Shown here: one piece after another, positions 9,633 through 19,320 of the stretch
How positions within the stretch are numbered: the first letter of the stretch is position 1
Layout: each line of letters opens with the position of its first letter
DNA from: Vibrio gigantis
Lineage (GTDB): Bacteria; Pseudomonadota; Gammaproteobacteria; Enterobacterales; Vibrionaceae
Length of the DNA stretch: 64,000 nucleotides
Assembly: GCF_024347515.1 (NCBI RefSeq)
Contig: NZ_AP025492.1
Location: forward strand, 1,860,001 to 1,924,000
Reading direction: 5' to 3'
Translations under genes and position numbers: made by a program
Notes under the pieces: model-generated
What the model was told of the DNA's origin: nothing
Databases searched by the model: none
The model's input: the letters and a program-made list of their open reading frames with translations, nothing else

Positions 9633-10940
9633 TTGAATAGGCTTCAAAAGACAACATTGGGGTTAGCTATAAGTTTGAGCTTACCGACGACAGCACAAAC
9701 CCTGGAGCAAGCCGTTGCGTTCACTTTAGAAAGTAATCCTGAAATCAAAAGTGCTTATAATGAATATGTCAGTAAGCGATATCTTAATGATGCTTCTGGT
9801 GGCGCTTATCGTCCAAGTATAGACTTGGATGGAGGAATCGGATACGAACATACCGACCTTGCAACCAATCAAAACACGACCGATCTGACACGAAAAGAAG
9901 CGACCATTACGTTAACCCAACTAATATGGGATGGCGCGAATACATCAAATGATATCGATCGTACCGCGGCTGATGCAGAATCTGTGCGCTATCAATTGCT
10001 ATCTAACGCGCAAGATATCGCTTTAGAAGTCACTAAGGTTTATCTTGATGCAGTTAAAGCCTATGAAGTGCTGTCACTGTCAGAAAACAACCTATCGACA
10101 CACAAAGAGATTTATAGTGACATTCGTAAGCGTGTTGAGTCTGGTATTGGCTCAACGGCAGATATGTCACAAGTAGAGGCTCGTATTGCGAAGGCACACG
10201 GGAACTTACTTGCTGCGCAAAATAACCTTTTTGATACCCATACTCAATTTAAAAGGCTTGTAGGCCAATCTCCGTTAGGATTAACCTTCCCTCGTGCAGA
10301 TGCTGGCGCAATTCCTTACACCGTCGATGGCGCACTAGCGAAAGCGTTTAATCAACACCCAGTAATTAAGATTGCACAAGCGGATGTGGATTCAGCGAAA
10401 TTTCAGTACAAACAATCTAAAAGCACCAACTACCCGACCGTCTCTTTTGAAGCGGCTCAAACCTGGCGTGATGATGCCGGTGGTACTAAAGGTAGTAGCG
10501 ATGAGTTCTCAGCAATGGTTCGTTTGAGATATAACCTCTATAACGGAGGCTCAGATCAAGACCGCGCAGAAAGTGCAGCCTACCAATTGAATAAAGCCAA
10601 GGATCTTCGCGAGAGTACTTATCGAAACGTCGAAGAGAGTTTACGCCTTTCATGGAGCGCACTTGATTTAACCGTTCAACAAAAAGAATTTCTATCTGAC
10701 CACGTAGACTCAGCATCAGACACCGTTATTTCGTATGAGAAGCAGTACCGTATTGGCAAACGTACCCTTCTCGACTTACTTAATACCGAGAATGAACTGT
10801 TCGAGGCCCGTAAAGGATATTTGGATGCCAAGTATGATGAACAATACGCTAAGTACCGAGTGATGAACGCAACAGGAAACCTGTTAACCGGACTACGCGT
10901 CGAAACCCCTCAAGAATGGAATGAAAAGGTAGAATACTAA
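9633..10940 (+). CDS. TolC-family type I secretion outer-membrane protein (LapE/AggA-like)
   Basis: A 435-residue outer-membrane efflux protein. Residues 1-21 look like a signal peptide, and the mature part has the two long helical halves typical of TolC/LapE proteins. The start is TTG with AGGGAG seven bases upstream; the ATG just before it (9626) opens a frame that stops after four codons. It lies divergent to the giant adhesin and its stop overlaps the next gene's start (TAATG). In Shewanella and Pseudomonas the equivalent protein (AggA, LapE) forms the outer-membrane channel that exports the adhesin and holds its retention module; the same role is inferred here. The inner-membrane ABC and membrane-fusion partners are not in the window. 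Confidence 0.87.
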   Translation: MNRLQKTTLGLAISLSLPTTAQTLEQAVAFTLESNPEIKSAYNEYVSKRYLNDASGGAYRPSIDLDGGIGYEHTDLATNQNTTDLTRKEATITLTQLIWDGANTSNDIDRTAADAESVRYQLLSNAQDIALEVTKVYLDAVKAYEVLSLSENNLSTHKEIYSDIRKRVESGIGSTADMSQVEARIAKAHGNLLAAQNNLFDTHTQFKRLVGQSPLGLTFPRADAGAIPYTVDGALAKAFNQHPVIKIAQADVDSAKFQYKQSKSTNYPTVSFEAAQTWRDDAGGTKGSSDEFSAMVRLRYNLYNGGSDQDRAESAAYQLNKAKDLRESTYRNVEESLRLSWSALDLTVQQKEFLSDHVDSASDTVISYEKQYRIGKRTLLDLLNTENELFEARKGYLDAKYDEQYAKYRVMNATGNLLTGLRVETPQEWNEKVEY

Positions 10941-11557
10941 TGAAGCTGATAAAAACTGTATTTCCGCTTTGTATCATGGTGCTCTCTACCAATGCTTCAG
11001 CTGAAACAAGCGATGAAGAGTTTGAATATCGAGCTCTTCCTGAGATCACACAAATTTATGATCTCGAAGATGATGATAATGATGGCGTAATCAATGCTCG
11101 TGATTTGTGTGCCGATACACAAATTGGCGCTGAAATAGATAACGACGGTTGTGGATCATACTTTGAATCTACTGAGCAAAAAGAGCTTCACATACTCTTC
11201 GCCAATAACTCTACTGAAATTAACCCGGTTTTTCTTGGGCAAATACGCCAGATGGCTGCATTTTTGAAGCGTTATGAAAGCACGAGTATTGAATTACAAG
11301 GTTATGCCAGTAAAGTGGGCAATGCCGCACACAACTTGAAGCTGTCAAAAGAGCGCGCTGCTCATGTAAAACGAGCTCTGAACAGCAATGGTATACAACC
11401 GTCTAGAGTCAATATCGTCGGTCATGGTGATTCAGACTTCAGCAGTGATGACACCCAAATTAACCATGCACTTCACCGCAAAGTTGTCGCTTCTGTTGTT
11501 GGATTCAAAGGAAACATTAAAGAAGAGTGGCACATCTTCACCAAAATTAAAAAGTAG
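10940..11557 (+). CDS. OmpA-family peptidoglycan-binding protein of the adhesin export locus
   Basis: 205 residues: a signal peptide (about 1-21), a short acidic segment DDDNDGVINARDLC followed by DNDGC that resembles thrombospondin type 3/calcium-binding repeats, then an OmpA C-terminal domain (about 75-190) with the ELQGYAS, LSKERA and VGHGDSD blocks that bind peptidoglycan. It is translationally coupled to the TolC-like gene (one-base overlap). In Shewanella an OmpA-like gene likewise follows aggA in the bpfA locus. It probably anchors the secretion complex to the cell wall; that role is inference. Confidence 0.85.
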   Translation: MKLIKTVFPLCIMVLSTNASAETSDEEFEYRALPEITQIYDLEDDDNDGVINARDLCADTQIGAEIDNDGCGSYFESTEQKELHILFANNSTEINPVFLGQIRQMAAFLKRYESTSIELQGYASKVGNAAHNLKLSKERAAHVKRALNSNGIQPSRVNIVGHGDSDFSSDDTQINHALHRKVVASVVGFKGNIKEEWHIFTKIKK

Positions 11558-11571
11558 GCTCTCCCTGTTTT

Positions 11572-11615
11572 CACCATGCTGACAGCTTATCTTAAGTTAA
11601 CGTTTCAGTATGGTG
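11572..11615 (+). terminator. Weak imperfect hairpin after the OmpA-like gene
   Basis: CACCATGCTGA (11572-11582) pairs with TCAGTATGGTG (11605-11615) with one G-T pair across a 22-base loop, 15 bases after the stop. No T-run follows, so this is a weak terminator candidate or an operator-like palindrome. Confidence 0.3.
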
Positions 11616-11692
11616 ATAATTCCTTGAATAGCATGTACCTAAGCCGTCTATAATGTTAATCTTGCCTCGTTATCAACATAGAGAATTAATCC

Positions 11693-12043
11693 ATGAGCAA
11701 ACTAACAGCTGATACTCAAGCAAATCTAGAACTTTTCGTTTCTGAAACACAAGAAACTAAACTGGTATGGGGCCTTCGTAATGAAGAAGGTTGGCTAGCA
11801 TGTGACTCAAGTGAATTCGAAAACAGCGAAGTGATGCCTTTCTGGTCTTCAAAAGAAGACGCTCAAACTCACAACGTTGAAGAGTGGGCTGACTTCGAAG
11901 TATTAGAAATTCCGCTAGACATCTTTGTGGAAGATTGGCTGCTGACTCTTGCTGAAGACGGCGTTTTAGTTGGAACTAACTGGAATGCATCGCTAGACGG
12001 TAAAGAGCTTGAGCCTTCTGACCTAGCGAAATTATACATCTAA
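11693..12043 (+). CDS. DUF2750 family cytoplasmic protein
   Basis: A 116-residue acidic protein without signal peptide or membrane segment. It matches the DUF2750 pattern of gammaproteobacteria: a WGLRNEEGWLAC block, a PFWSSKEDA block, and a C-terminal part ending in the DWLLTLAEDGVLVGTNWN region. No biochemical function is established for the family. It appears monocistronic, with its own hairpin downstream. Confidence 0.8.
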   Translation: MSKLTADTQANLELFVSETQETKLVWGLRNEEGWLACDSSEFENSEVMPFWSSKEDAQTHNVEEWADFEVLEIPLDIFVEDWLLTLAEDGVLVGTNWNASLDGKELEPSDLAKLYI

Positions 12044-12051
12044 TTTCAAGT

Positions 12052-12078
12052 ATCGGCCGTACGAATCGTATGGCCGAT
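12052..12078 (+). terminator. Hairpin after the DUF2750 gene
   Basis: ATCGGCCGTACGA pairs with TCGTATGGCCGAT (one G-T pair, single-base loop) eight bases after the stop. It is a strong stem but is not followed by a T-run, so termination is likely but not certain. Confidence 0.55.
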
Positions 12079-12205
12079 ATATCTCTGATAAAACTGAATA
12101 AATTAGAGATCTAGTTCTCAATACCTTTCACAAACACCCCTCAAAATTTGAAGCAAGATCAAACTAATCATAAAATAACGTTCTTTATCTGATTGATAGT
12201 TCCTT

Positions 12206-14239
12206 GTGACTCGTTCGATTCTCCTTAGCTTTATATTATTGGTTAGCTTTGCTACACACAGCCAACTAGTCACTCCAAGTCGTTTTTCAGACTCATCTAT
12301 CACTTTGCCAAGTGCGGCTAGTATCGACACTCCAAATGCTGATTGGAATGCACTCTATCTCACGACATTGAGTCACTCTCCCTCCCGCGCACTGACCATG
12401 CTTCAGTCACGCTACACGAGTTCAAGGTCGTATGGTGAGAAGCTCTACTTGTCAGTTCTGCTGTATGAATACATGAGCGAGCGAGATCAACCATTTTATG
12501 GTATTGCATCTAACGACAGTGAATATCAAACAATAGAGCAAGAATTTGTTGCCGCTCTCATTGAAGACAGTCAAGGACAGTATGAACTCTCACAACAACG
12601 CTTCCTGATGCTGTTAGCAAAAATGCAATCGCGTAGCGATTCAACCGGCAAAGCACTGCTCAAGTACCAACTATGTCGCTCCCTCAATGAACAAGCCAAA
12701 TATCATCAAGCAAACTACTATTGCTCGGGGCTTGAGTCAGACTTACATGATGCCATCGACCCTGTGCTGCCTAAGTTTATTACTTATCGGGTCATCGCTA
12801 ATAATCATCATTTTCGTAGTGACTACCATACAGCGTTAAATACCTATCTCACCTTGATCAAGGTATTTCCAAAAGGACATGATATCTCTGGGGTTTACAA
12901 CGATATTGGTAACTTACTCAAAGAGCTAAAACAGTATGAAAAATCAGCTCAATACCTAAAGGAAGCGCTTGCCCTTAGAGCCGATGCTTCCAACCTAATG
13001 AAGGCTCAGGTTCATCACAGCCTTGCTGATCTCTACTTGAATCAAAGCCAAAGCGACTTAGCGATTCATCATTTTGAAAAAGCGCATAGATTACTAAGCG
13101 AATCATCGCATAACTATGGCATCGCACTCACTAGCTTAGGGCTCGGTAAAGCCTATACGCAGACACAAGATTATGATTTAGCACGAAGCTATTTAATAGA
13201 GTCACTCGAGGCTGCCAATGGATTGACAAATGATGGGATTCGTATCAATGCTTATCTGGCAGTGAGTGATATGTTCGAAGATAAAAAGCTGATGGCTGAG
13301 GCACTTAATTATGCCGAACAAGCTTTGAGGTTAGCGGAACAGGTATCAAGACACAAATACACAGCTCAAGCTCTGCTTCAATTATCTGAAATACACAAGG
13401 CGCTTAATGATTACCAACAAGCGTTTATCTATTATCAACAATATTCATCCATTCAGATGGAAGCGCGAGATACAGACAACCGACTCGCGCTCGAGGCACT
13501 CGATATTGCTCATACCAAATATGAACAGGAACTAGAGAAATCCTTACTGCTACACCAAGCGAACATTGACCGCCTTCATATCGAAAAAATGGAACGCCAA
13601 CGCTGGGTTTACAACATCATTGTGATTCTATTGTTATGTGGCGCGAGTTTTATGGTGTTCGCGAATAAAACAATTCGCTCAAAAGCTTCGATTGACGCTA
13701 TGACCAAAGCATACAACAGAACTGAAATCATACGACGAATTAAACGGGTGAAACGTTCACAAGAAACGAATAAACAGCATATTCTAATTTTATTAGACTT
13801 AGATAAGTTCAAGAAAATCAATGATGAGCATGGTCACCCTACCGGTGATAGAGCACTCGTCCATATCAGCAGACAAATCAGAAAGCACTTGATGAGCGGA
13901 GAGTTGTTTGGTCGTTTAGGTGGTGAAGAGTTTGTAATAATGCTGACAGACACCACTCCATCGGAAGTAAGGGAACGTGTTGAAGAGTTGCACTATGCAA
14001 TCTCAAGCAGCGTTTTTCTATCAGAAAGTAAGAAGCCACTTAATGTAACCGCGAGTTTTGCTTACTTAGCAACCTCAAACGCATTAAGTGACTTCGATGA
14101 GCTTTATTCAGTGCTTGACCAAGCTCTATATCAGGCTAAAAGTAACGGTCGAAACTGTATTATTGATGCGTATAACGAACCCATTGACCTACCTGAGATT
14201 ATTTATTCTCAGCCTGCTTACGAACCAGTTCAGCCATAA
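12206..14239 (+). CDS. TPR-repeat sensor with membrane segment and GGDEF diguanylate cyclase domain
   Basis: 677 residues: a signal peptide (1-20), a periplasmic TPR solenoid (repeats around 215-430), a coiled stretch, one membrane helix (about 470-492) and a cytoplasmic GGDEF domain (about 505-660). The catalytic GGEEF at about 571-575 and the [11 protein letters not shown] metal-binding block are intact, so diguanylate cyclase activity is expected. The inhibitory RxxD site expected five residues before GGEEF is absent, so product inhibition may be lost. The start is GTG without a clear ribosome site, chosen because a good signal peptide begins there. Its 3' end overlaps convergent queC by 41 bases. 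Confidence 0.85.
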   Translation: MTRSILLSFILLVSFATHSQLVTPSRFSDSSITLPSAASIDTPNADWNALYLTTLSHSPSRALTMLQSRYTSSRSYGEKLYLSVLLYEYMSERDQPFYGIASNDSEYQTIEQEFVAALIEDSQGQYELSQQRFLMLLAKMQSRSDSTGKALLKYQLCRSLNEQAKYHQANYYCSGLESDLHDAIDPVLPKFITYRVIANNHHFRSDYHTALNTYLTLIKVFPKGHDISGVYNDIGNLLKELKQYEKSAQYLKEALALRADASNLMKAQVHHSLADLYLNQSQSDLAIHHFEKAHRLLSESSHNYGIALTSLGLGKAYTQTQDYDLARSYLIESLEAANGLTNDGIRINAYLAVSDMFEDKKLMAEALNYAEQALRLAEQVSRHKYTAQALLQLSEIHKALNDYQQAFIYYQQYSSIQMEARDTDNRLALEALDIAHTKYEQELEKSLLLHQANIDRLHIEKMERQRWVYNIIVILLLCGASFMVFANKTIRSKASIDAMTKAYNRTEIIRRIKRVKRSQETNKQHILILLDLDKFKKINDEHGHPTGDRALVHISRQIRKHLMSGELFGRLGGEEFVIMLTDTTPSEVRERVEELHYAISSSVFLSESKKPLNVTASFAYLATSNALSDFDELYSVLDQALYQAKSNGRNCIIDAYNEPIDLPEIIYSQPAYEPVQP

Positions 14240-14894
14240 TAGATTCGCGATCACCTAGGTAGTCGTTAAGACCAACTTTTCTCAGCTCACATGCCGGACA
14301 ATCGCCACAGCCATCGCCGATGATGCCGTTGTAACAAGTCAGGGTTTTATTGCGCACAAGCTCAAGTGCTGAGTATTGATCGGCTAAGGCCCAAGTTTCA
14401 GCCTTGTTTAGCCACATTAGTGGCGTTTTAATATCCAGCGTCTTGTCCATACCTTGTACTAGCGCAGAGTTCATCGCTTTTACAAAGTCATTGCGACAAT
14501 CAGGGTAGCCAGAGAAATCCGTCTCGCATACACCAGTAATCACCGTTTCTGCGCCAATTTGATATGCGTAAATACCAGAAAGCGTTAAGAACAGAATGTT
14601 ACGACCAGGAACAAACGAGTTCGGTAAACCGTTCTCTTGCAGTTCATGAGAAACAGGAATATCGTCACGAGTTAAAGAGCTGATAGCTAGCTCATTTAAT
14701 AGAGTCACATCCATCACTTTGTGCGCTTTCACGCCTAACTCTTTAGCTAATGATTCAGCGACTTCGATCTCTAGCTTATGACGCTGACCATAGTCAAACG
14801 TAATCGCGTGAACTTCATCATACTCTTTCAATGCTTGAACTAGACACGTGGTTGAGTCTTGACCACCACTAAATACTACAACTGCTTTTTTCAT
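14199..14894 (-). CDS. queC: 7-cyano-7-deazaguanine synthase QueC
   Basis: ATP-dependent synthase that turns 7-carboxy-7-deazaguanine into preQ0 in queuosine biosynthesis. The P-loop SGGQDSTT is at residues 9-16, and a zinc cluster of four cysteines lies near the C-terminus ([13 protein letters not shown]). I chose the ATG at 14894 because AGGA lies at proper spacing before it, whereas the upstream ATG at 14900 lies against the ribosome site; this gives 231 residues, the usual length. It follows queE on the same strand after 63 bases, so the two are probably co-transcribed. Confidence 0.95.
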   Translation of the reverse strand: MKKAVVVFSGGQDSTTCLVQALKEYDEVHAITFDYGQRHKLEIEVAESLAKELGVKAHKVMDVTLLNELAISSLTRDDIPVSHELQENGLPNSFVPGRNILFLTLSGIYAYQIGAETVITGVCETDFSGYPDCRNDFVKAMNSALVQGMDKTLDIKTPLMWLNKAETWALADQYSALELVRNKTLTCYNGIIGDGCGDCPACELRKVGLNDYLGDRESIMAELVRKQAENK

Positions 14895-14957
14895 TTCCAT
14901 TCCTACCTAAAACTGACGAGCTTTCTACAACGGGTAAGCACTCTACAAAGTCATAAA

Positions 14958-15626
14958 CTATGCGATGCTCAAATATTTATGAGTTTGAATCGATAAACGC
15001 CAATTGCGCTCAATACAGGTATCAATACAAAGCTTCGTCGCACGATCTTTTTGGCTAATTGGTTGTAGAGCAATCACTGTATCGTCAGATACTTCTGCTC
15101 GTTCCAGTAAGCCATCAAGTTGCTCAATGTCCTTACCTGTTCCTACTGGGTGCTTAATTTCGTTAGCACGCTGCAAAGCACTGTTTAAGATTTCCAGTTT
15201 CGCTTTCATTGCCACTTTAGGTGACACCGTAACCCAAGTATCAGGCGTGGCTTTGACCTCTGATGTACCGCTAGTCTCAATTTGGCAGCGACAACCGTGT
15301 TTCTCAAATGCTTCAGTAAGAGGGACAAGATCATAAATACATGGTTCACCACCCGTAATTACAATGTGTTTAGCGGTGTAACCTTGCTTAGTGTATTCAT
15401 TCACGATTCCTTGAGCATCAATAGAAGACCAAGTCGGTGAATCCTCTGTCTTAACCATGATATCACCAAGGCTCGTCTCGTCTTCTGGCAAAGCTTCCCA
15501 TGTCTGTTTGGTATCACACCAAGAACAGCCTACAGGGCAAATTTGCAAACGAACAAAAACAGCAGGAACGCCGGTAAACACGCCCTCACCCTGGATGGTT
15601 TCAAACATTTCGTTAATCTTGTACAA
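14958..15626 (-). CDS. queE: 7-carboxy-7-deazaguanine synthase QueE (radical SAM)
   Basis: 222-residue radical SAM enzyme of queuosine biosynthesis. Residues 5-18 (NEMFETIQGEGVFTG region) are characteristic, the cluster-binding cysteines are C30, C34 and C37 (CPVGCSWC), and ITGGEP is the SAM-binding GGE motif. The start is TTG preceded by GAGGGA; no ATG fits the conserved N-terminus. It lies upstream of queC. No preQ1 riboswitch was recognised in front of it. Confidence 0.93.
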   Translation of the reverse strand: MYKINEMFETIQGEGVFTGVPAVFVRLQICPVGCSWCDTKQTWEALPEDETSLGDIMVKTEDSPTWSSIDAQGIVNEYTKQGYTAKHIVITGGEPCIYDLVPLTEAFEKHGCRCQIETSGTSEVKATPDTWVTVSPKVAMKAKLEILNSALQRANEIKHPVGTGKDIEQLDGLLERAEVSDDTVIALQPISQKDRATKLCIDTCIERNWRLSIQTHKYLSIA

Positions 15627-15810
15627 CTTTCCCTCAGCTCAATCATTTGATGAAATTAATCAACCGCAGACCTTAAAGCACTTGCCTCTTTTGGTCAAAC
15701 AAATGAGTACTGATAAATCACTTGATCAAAGCCCTAGCCTAGCGTTTCAAGTTCCCTTATCCTTTCGCCCATTAGATTTCGTTAGCTTTTTATTTTTAGT
15801 AAGGAACAAC

Positions 15811-16620
15811 ATGTACAAACTGATCGCTCTTGATATGGACGGTACGCTGCTCAACAGTGACAAAGTAATTTCTCAAGAGAACAAAGACGCTATTGCCAAG
15901 GCTCGTACTGCGGGTGTGAAGGTCGTTCTGGCTTCTGGCCGCCCTTTAGAAGGCATGCAAAGCAAACTCGATGAGCTTTCAATTAATGGCGAGGATGACT
16001 TTGTACTCTTCTACAATGGCTCTATGGTTCAGAATGTATCAACAAAAGAGAGCATTCATAGCGAGATCAGTAATGGTAAAGCCGCAAAAGAAATCGCAGC
16101 ACTTGCCGAGCAGCTTGGGGGCTATGTCCATGCATTCAGCAAAGTTCATGGTTTAATTACACCTGAGAACAACGAATACACCGGCATTGAGGCAAGCATT
16201 AACGGCTTAGAGATTACCGAGTTCGATTTTTCTCAGTTGGAAGACGACCATGAAATCATTAAAACCATGATTGTTGCTGAGCCAACGAAACTGACAGACA
16301 TCATCAGTAAATTGCCACAAGAGCTCAAGAATCAGTTTACTATTGTTCAGAGCGCACCTTTCTTCTTAGAGTTCCTAAATCCTAACTCAAACAAAGGTGT
16401 CGGTATTGAAGCTATTGCCAAACACTTAGGCATTACAGCCGAAGAAGTGATCTGTATGGGCGATGCTGAAAATGACCACCATATGCTGGAATACGCGGGC
16501 CTTGGCATTGCAATGGACAACGCGATGGAAGAAACCAAGAAAATCGCTGATCATATCACCGCAAGCAACGACGACCATGGTGTAGCGGTCGCGATCGAAA
16601 AGTTCATCTTCAACTCTTAA
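15811..16620 (+). CDS. yidA: HAD-superfamily sugar phosphatase, YidA-like (Cof family)
   Basis: 269 residues, close to E. coli YidA. Motif I is DMDGT with the nucleophile at D8 and acid/base at D10; motif II includes LASGRP; motif IV is GDAENDHHML near residue 220. YidA removes phosphate from sugar phosphates in the cytoplasm. The ATG at 15811 has TAAGGA upstream; the frame is open to 15457, but that part overlaps queE antisense and does not resemble the family. A strong bidirectional terminator follows. Confidence 0.88.
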   Translation: MYKLIALDMDGTLLNSDKVISQENKDAIAKARTAGVKVVLASGRPLEGMQSKLDELSINGEDDFVLFYNGSMVQNVSTKESIHSEISNGKAAKEIAALAEQLGGYVHAFSKVHGLITPENNEYTGIEASINGLEITEFDFSQLEDDHEIIKTMIVAEPTKLTDIISKLPQELKNQFTIVQSAPFFLEFLNPNSNKGVGIEAIAKHLGITAEEVICMGDAENDHHMLEYAGLGIAMDNAMEETKKIADHITASNDDHGVAVAIEKFIFNS

Positions 16621-16646
16621 CGATTAGATGCCATATCATTGATACT

Positions 16647-16676
16647 AAAAAGGCTGTGCACTGCACAGCCTTTTTT
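16647..16676. terminator. Bidirectional rho-independent terminator
   Basis: GGCTGTGC-ACT-GCACAGCC, flanked by an A-run on the left and a T-run on the right. It serves the YidA-like gene on the plus strand and the Nudix/PAP2 gene on the minus strand. Confidence 0.92.
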
Positions 16677-16693
16677 ATTTAACAGTTCATTGG

Positions 16694-18106
16694 CTATTTT
16701 CTTGCCCAAGGCAAACGAAATGCCACTACACCAAACAAAATCAAGATAGGGAAACGAAGCGTATCGACGACAAATGAAGCGATACCACTAAATGAAACAA
16801 AGCTCCCAGCCCAGCTAATCAACAGATTTCCCGCTAACAACATCACCATAACACCAAGCACGATCTTAAATGAGAACTGGCCGGTTAAAGGTTTAGAATC
16901 CGTTAACGTTACCAAGCAAGCGATGGTCATTAAAATAGCGACCCAGAATGAGAACGTTGGCAATGGCCAGATAACCGTAAGTACGATTGATAGCAGGCAT
17001 AGGCCCCACCACACGCCTTTGGAACTCAATAGCACACTAATATCAACATCGGGTTTACTATCTAGTCTTACTATATGCCAAGTCGTTAAGGCGCCTAACA
17101 AACCACCCATCAAAACATCGCTGAAAAACGCACTACCTATGTAAGCTTTGAAAAGCATAATCCAAAGTAGCCCAGCAAGTACTATCAGTATCGATTTCTG
17201 TTCGAAGAGACGTTTCAACTTCCACAACACCAACAAAGTCAAACTCACCCATAGCGCTGCCAACAAACTTGGAAAACTGTAACCACTGCTCATAACTAGC
17301 TTCAATGTTGGAAGATAAGCGTGTGGGCGTGGGAAACCGAACCCTTGGTGCGCTATCAAAGTCAGCAGTGTCACCGATATCAAAGTGAAACCGAACTTCA
17401 ACGCAAAATTGCGACCAAAATGACAAGCGATTAATGGCAAGATCACAATGAAAGCCCATGGTTTTGCGAGTAGATCGGTCAATAAAACCGTATTAGAAAA
17501 AATACTAGGTAGGTTATCGAACATGTTTTGCAGCGAAACAATCCAACCTAGTTCAACTTGATGAACTTTTGGCGCTGCACCCACCAGTTCCGTTACATAA
17601 GTCACAGGTTGGTTTGTCGCCGAAAGAAACAGCTCATTAATCTCAGACCACTGTTCCGGATAACGGTATTGATTTGCTGGCAATGCAGTCGGAGGAAGTA
17701 ACATCGCCCTACTCACTTCCACTCCATAATGAGGAGCGAACCAAATGGGAAGCTCAAAGCCACCCAACTCATTTCGAGCTTGATAGCTGATGACTTCAGA
17801 ATCAGAGATACAATCATAAACAACCGCACTGTCGGTGTAGCCGAGTACATCACCAACCGTTACAGATAGCCCTGCTTCTTCCCAAGTTTCACGTTGCGCT
17901 GCAATAGCTGGATCTTCACCAGAAACAACCGTGCCTCCCGGTAAAGACAATTGCCCGGTGATCAACTCATCAACCAACACAATTTGGTTATCAGCGCGTA
18001 CTACACACAATGCGCCCGCAATATGATCGGGCAAGGTGTTATTCGCCCAAACGGAAGTAGTACTCAACAGAGAAAGAATAAGAACCAATAGATATCGAAT
18101 AAACAA
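16694..18106 (-). CDS. Exported Nudix hydrolase fused to a degenerate PAP2-like membrane domain
   Basis: 470 residues. After a signal peptide (1-21) there is a Nudix domain with a complete Nudix box at 58-80 (G-x5-E-x7-RETWEEAGL), placed in the periplasm by the signal. From about 210 on there are many membrane helices arranged like a PAP2 phosphatase. The expected PAP2 catalytic motifs are mostly lost: RP is kept at 260-261 but the lysine position is His, PSGH reads PSLL (279-282), and the last His is missing before D330. The start is TTG with TAGGT upstream, chosen because the signal peptide begins there. Hydrolysis of a periplasmic nucleotide or isoprenoid diphosphate is possible; the substrate is unknown. 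Confidence 0.75.
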   Translation of the reverse strand: MFIRYLLVLILSLLSTTSVWANNTLPDHIAGALCVVRADNQIVLVDELITGQLSLPGGTVVSGEDPAIAAQRETWEEAGLSVTVGDVLGYTDSAVVYDCISDSEVISYQARNELGGFELPIWFAPHYGVEVSRAMLLPPTALPANQYRYPEQWSEINELFLSATNQPVTYVTELVGAAPKVHQVELGWIVSLQNMFDNLPSIFSNTVLLTDLLAKPWAFIVILPLIACHFGRNFALKFGFTLISVTLLTLIAHQGFGFPRPHAYLPTLKLVMSSGYSFPSLLAALWVSLTLLVLWKLKRLFEQKSILIVLAGLLWIMLFKAYIGSAFFSDVLMGGLLGALTTWHIVRLDSKPDVDISVLLSSKGVWWGLCLLSIVLTVIWPLPTFSFWVAILMTIACLVTLTDSKPLTGQFSFKIVLGVMVMLLAGNLLISWAGSFVSFSGIASFVVDTLRFPILILFGVVAFRLPWARK

Positions 18107-18189
18107 CGAATTTACCTACAAATAATGAAAGAAATTGAGACTGCTATCGCAGTTGAACTATTGTAATGAAACACACGCCAAATCGCTGT

Positions 18190-18669
18190 CTATGTTTTGT
18201 GCAAAGCCTTTCTCATCCATTGAATGTGAGGTGTGAACCCCATTTTTTGATAGAAGTCCTTGGCAGGCGAATTAAAATCCCAAACCTCAACGAACACTTG
18301 CGTTACACCATAGTCATCAAAAGTTGATTCAATACGTTGAAACAACATCTGCGCCACGTCTGCTTTCCGGTATTCAGGAAGAACAAAAAGCTCATCCACA
18401 CTACCCATTTGAACCGGCTTACTCACTGTAGAGATCAGCTCACAAAAGTGCCCTGATATGAATCCAACGATTAACTGGCCTTTGAGCGCCACATACACTA
18501 AGCACTCTGGATCATCTAAGTACCTTGCAATACTCTTTTCCTGCTCGATCTCTTCTGCTGTTTTAAAGTGCTCAGGGCAGGCAATATGATGGTGGTGGTG
18601 AAGATCAAACATCAACTCATTCAGTTGTTCTAGATCGGTGTGTGTTGCGGCCCTTAGGGTGACATTCAT
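18190..18669 (-). CDS. GNAT-family N-acetyltransferase
   Basis: 159 residues from the ATG at 18669 (an in-frame TTG at 18687 is the alternative; neither has a clear ribosome site). The GNAT fold is visible: an N-terminal strand and helix (TLRAATHTDLEQL), an acceptor-side strand, the motif A region (VDELFVLPEYRKADVAQMLF) and a C-terminal FYQKMGF block. A run of five histidines near residue 25 is unusual and may bind metal or have no role. Substrate unknown. Confidence 0.82.
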   Translation of the reverse strand: MNVTLRAATHTDLEQLNELMFDLHHHHHIACPEHFKTAEEIEQEKSIARYLDDPECLVYVALKGQLIVGFISGHFCELISTVSKPVQMGSVDELFVLPEYRKADVAQMLFQRIESTFDDYGVTQVFVEVWDFNSPAKDFYQKMGFTPHIQWMRKALHKT

Positions 18670-18783
18670 GACGAGTACAGTTCTCAAACGAGTTAATATC
18701 TAAATTGAGTCTAGTTTACTTGCCATTGATATCTATACAAGTGATTGAAATAATTCGTGGTTTGGAGAGGGTGTTTTAGATAC

Positions 18784-18808
18784 GAAAATGACCACATTAT
18801 CGTGGCCA
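18784..18808 (-). terminator. Terminator of the glycine-zipper lipoprotein gene
   Basis: On the minus strand TGGCCAC pairs with GTGGTCA (one G-T pair) and is followed by a short T-run, about 50 bases after the stop of the lipoprotein gene. Confidence 0.6.
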
Positions 18809-18859
18809 TTTAGTCTTGAGTTGGTTCATTCCAGAACTTAACGAACGAGTGCTATTACA

Positions 18860-19261
18860 TTAAACACCATCATCCTGTTTTTCTTTTTTAAGCTCTGCAA
18901 GCTGTTGCTCTAACTCAATCAGCTTAATTTCTGCTTCAACTTCGGCGACTCGCTTCTCCGCGTCAGTTCGGTTGTCTTGTGACAAGCCATCAGCTGTAAC
19001 TTGCGTTCTTTGAGCATTTCTAGCGTCGTCTGTATCTTTCATAGAACCAGCAACACCACCAGTCACACCACCTAATGCTGCGCCTTTAACCGCTAAGCTG
19101 GCATCTCCAGTCAGTGCACCTGCTGTTGCTCCCAATAAAGCACCGCCTACCGCACCACGATTTCGAGCAGCGTTCTCATTTTCATTGTCCATTGCTGGCG
19201 ACGTGCAACCAGAAAGAGTCGCAACCAAGGTAGCTAAAAGAATAGGTTTGATGAATTTCAT
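18860..19261 (-). CDS. Glycine-zipper lipoprotein with C-terminal coiled coil
   Basis: 133 residues. The lipobox LSGC puts the lipidated cysteine near residue 19. Residues 35-75 are a glycine-zipper stretch (GAVGGALLGATAGALTG, GGVTGGVAG) like those of OsmB/SlyB-type proteins. The C-terminal third is a charged heptad-like coiled coil (EVEAEIKLIELEQQLAELKK). It probably sits at the outer membrane facing the periplasm; function unknown. Its promoter region shares a 33-base block with the gene at 19481-19927. Confidence 0.78.
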   Translation of the reverse strand: MKFIKPILLATLVATLSGCTSPAMDNENENAARNRGAVGGALLGATAGALTGDASLAVKGAALGGVTGGVAGSMKDTDDARNAQRTQVTADGLSQDNRTDAEKRVAEVEAEIKLIELEQQLAELKKEKQDDGV

Positions 19262-19320
19262 AAGAGTCTCGCTTCGTTCTTCGTTTGGATTGAAGCCATC
19301 TTAAAGAGAAGCGTAAATGA

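Noticed and set aside
15004..15336. 110-codon plus-strand frame opposite queE
   Set aside because: Shadow of queE with no recognisable features.
15457..15810. N-terminal extension of the YidA-like frame
   Set aside because: Antisense to queE, and the family N-terminus begins at the ATG at 15811, which has a good ribosome site.
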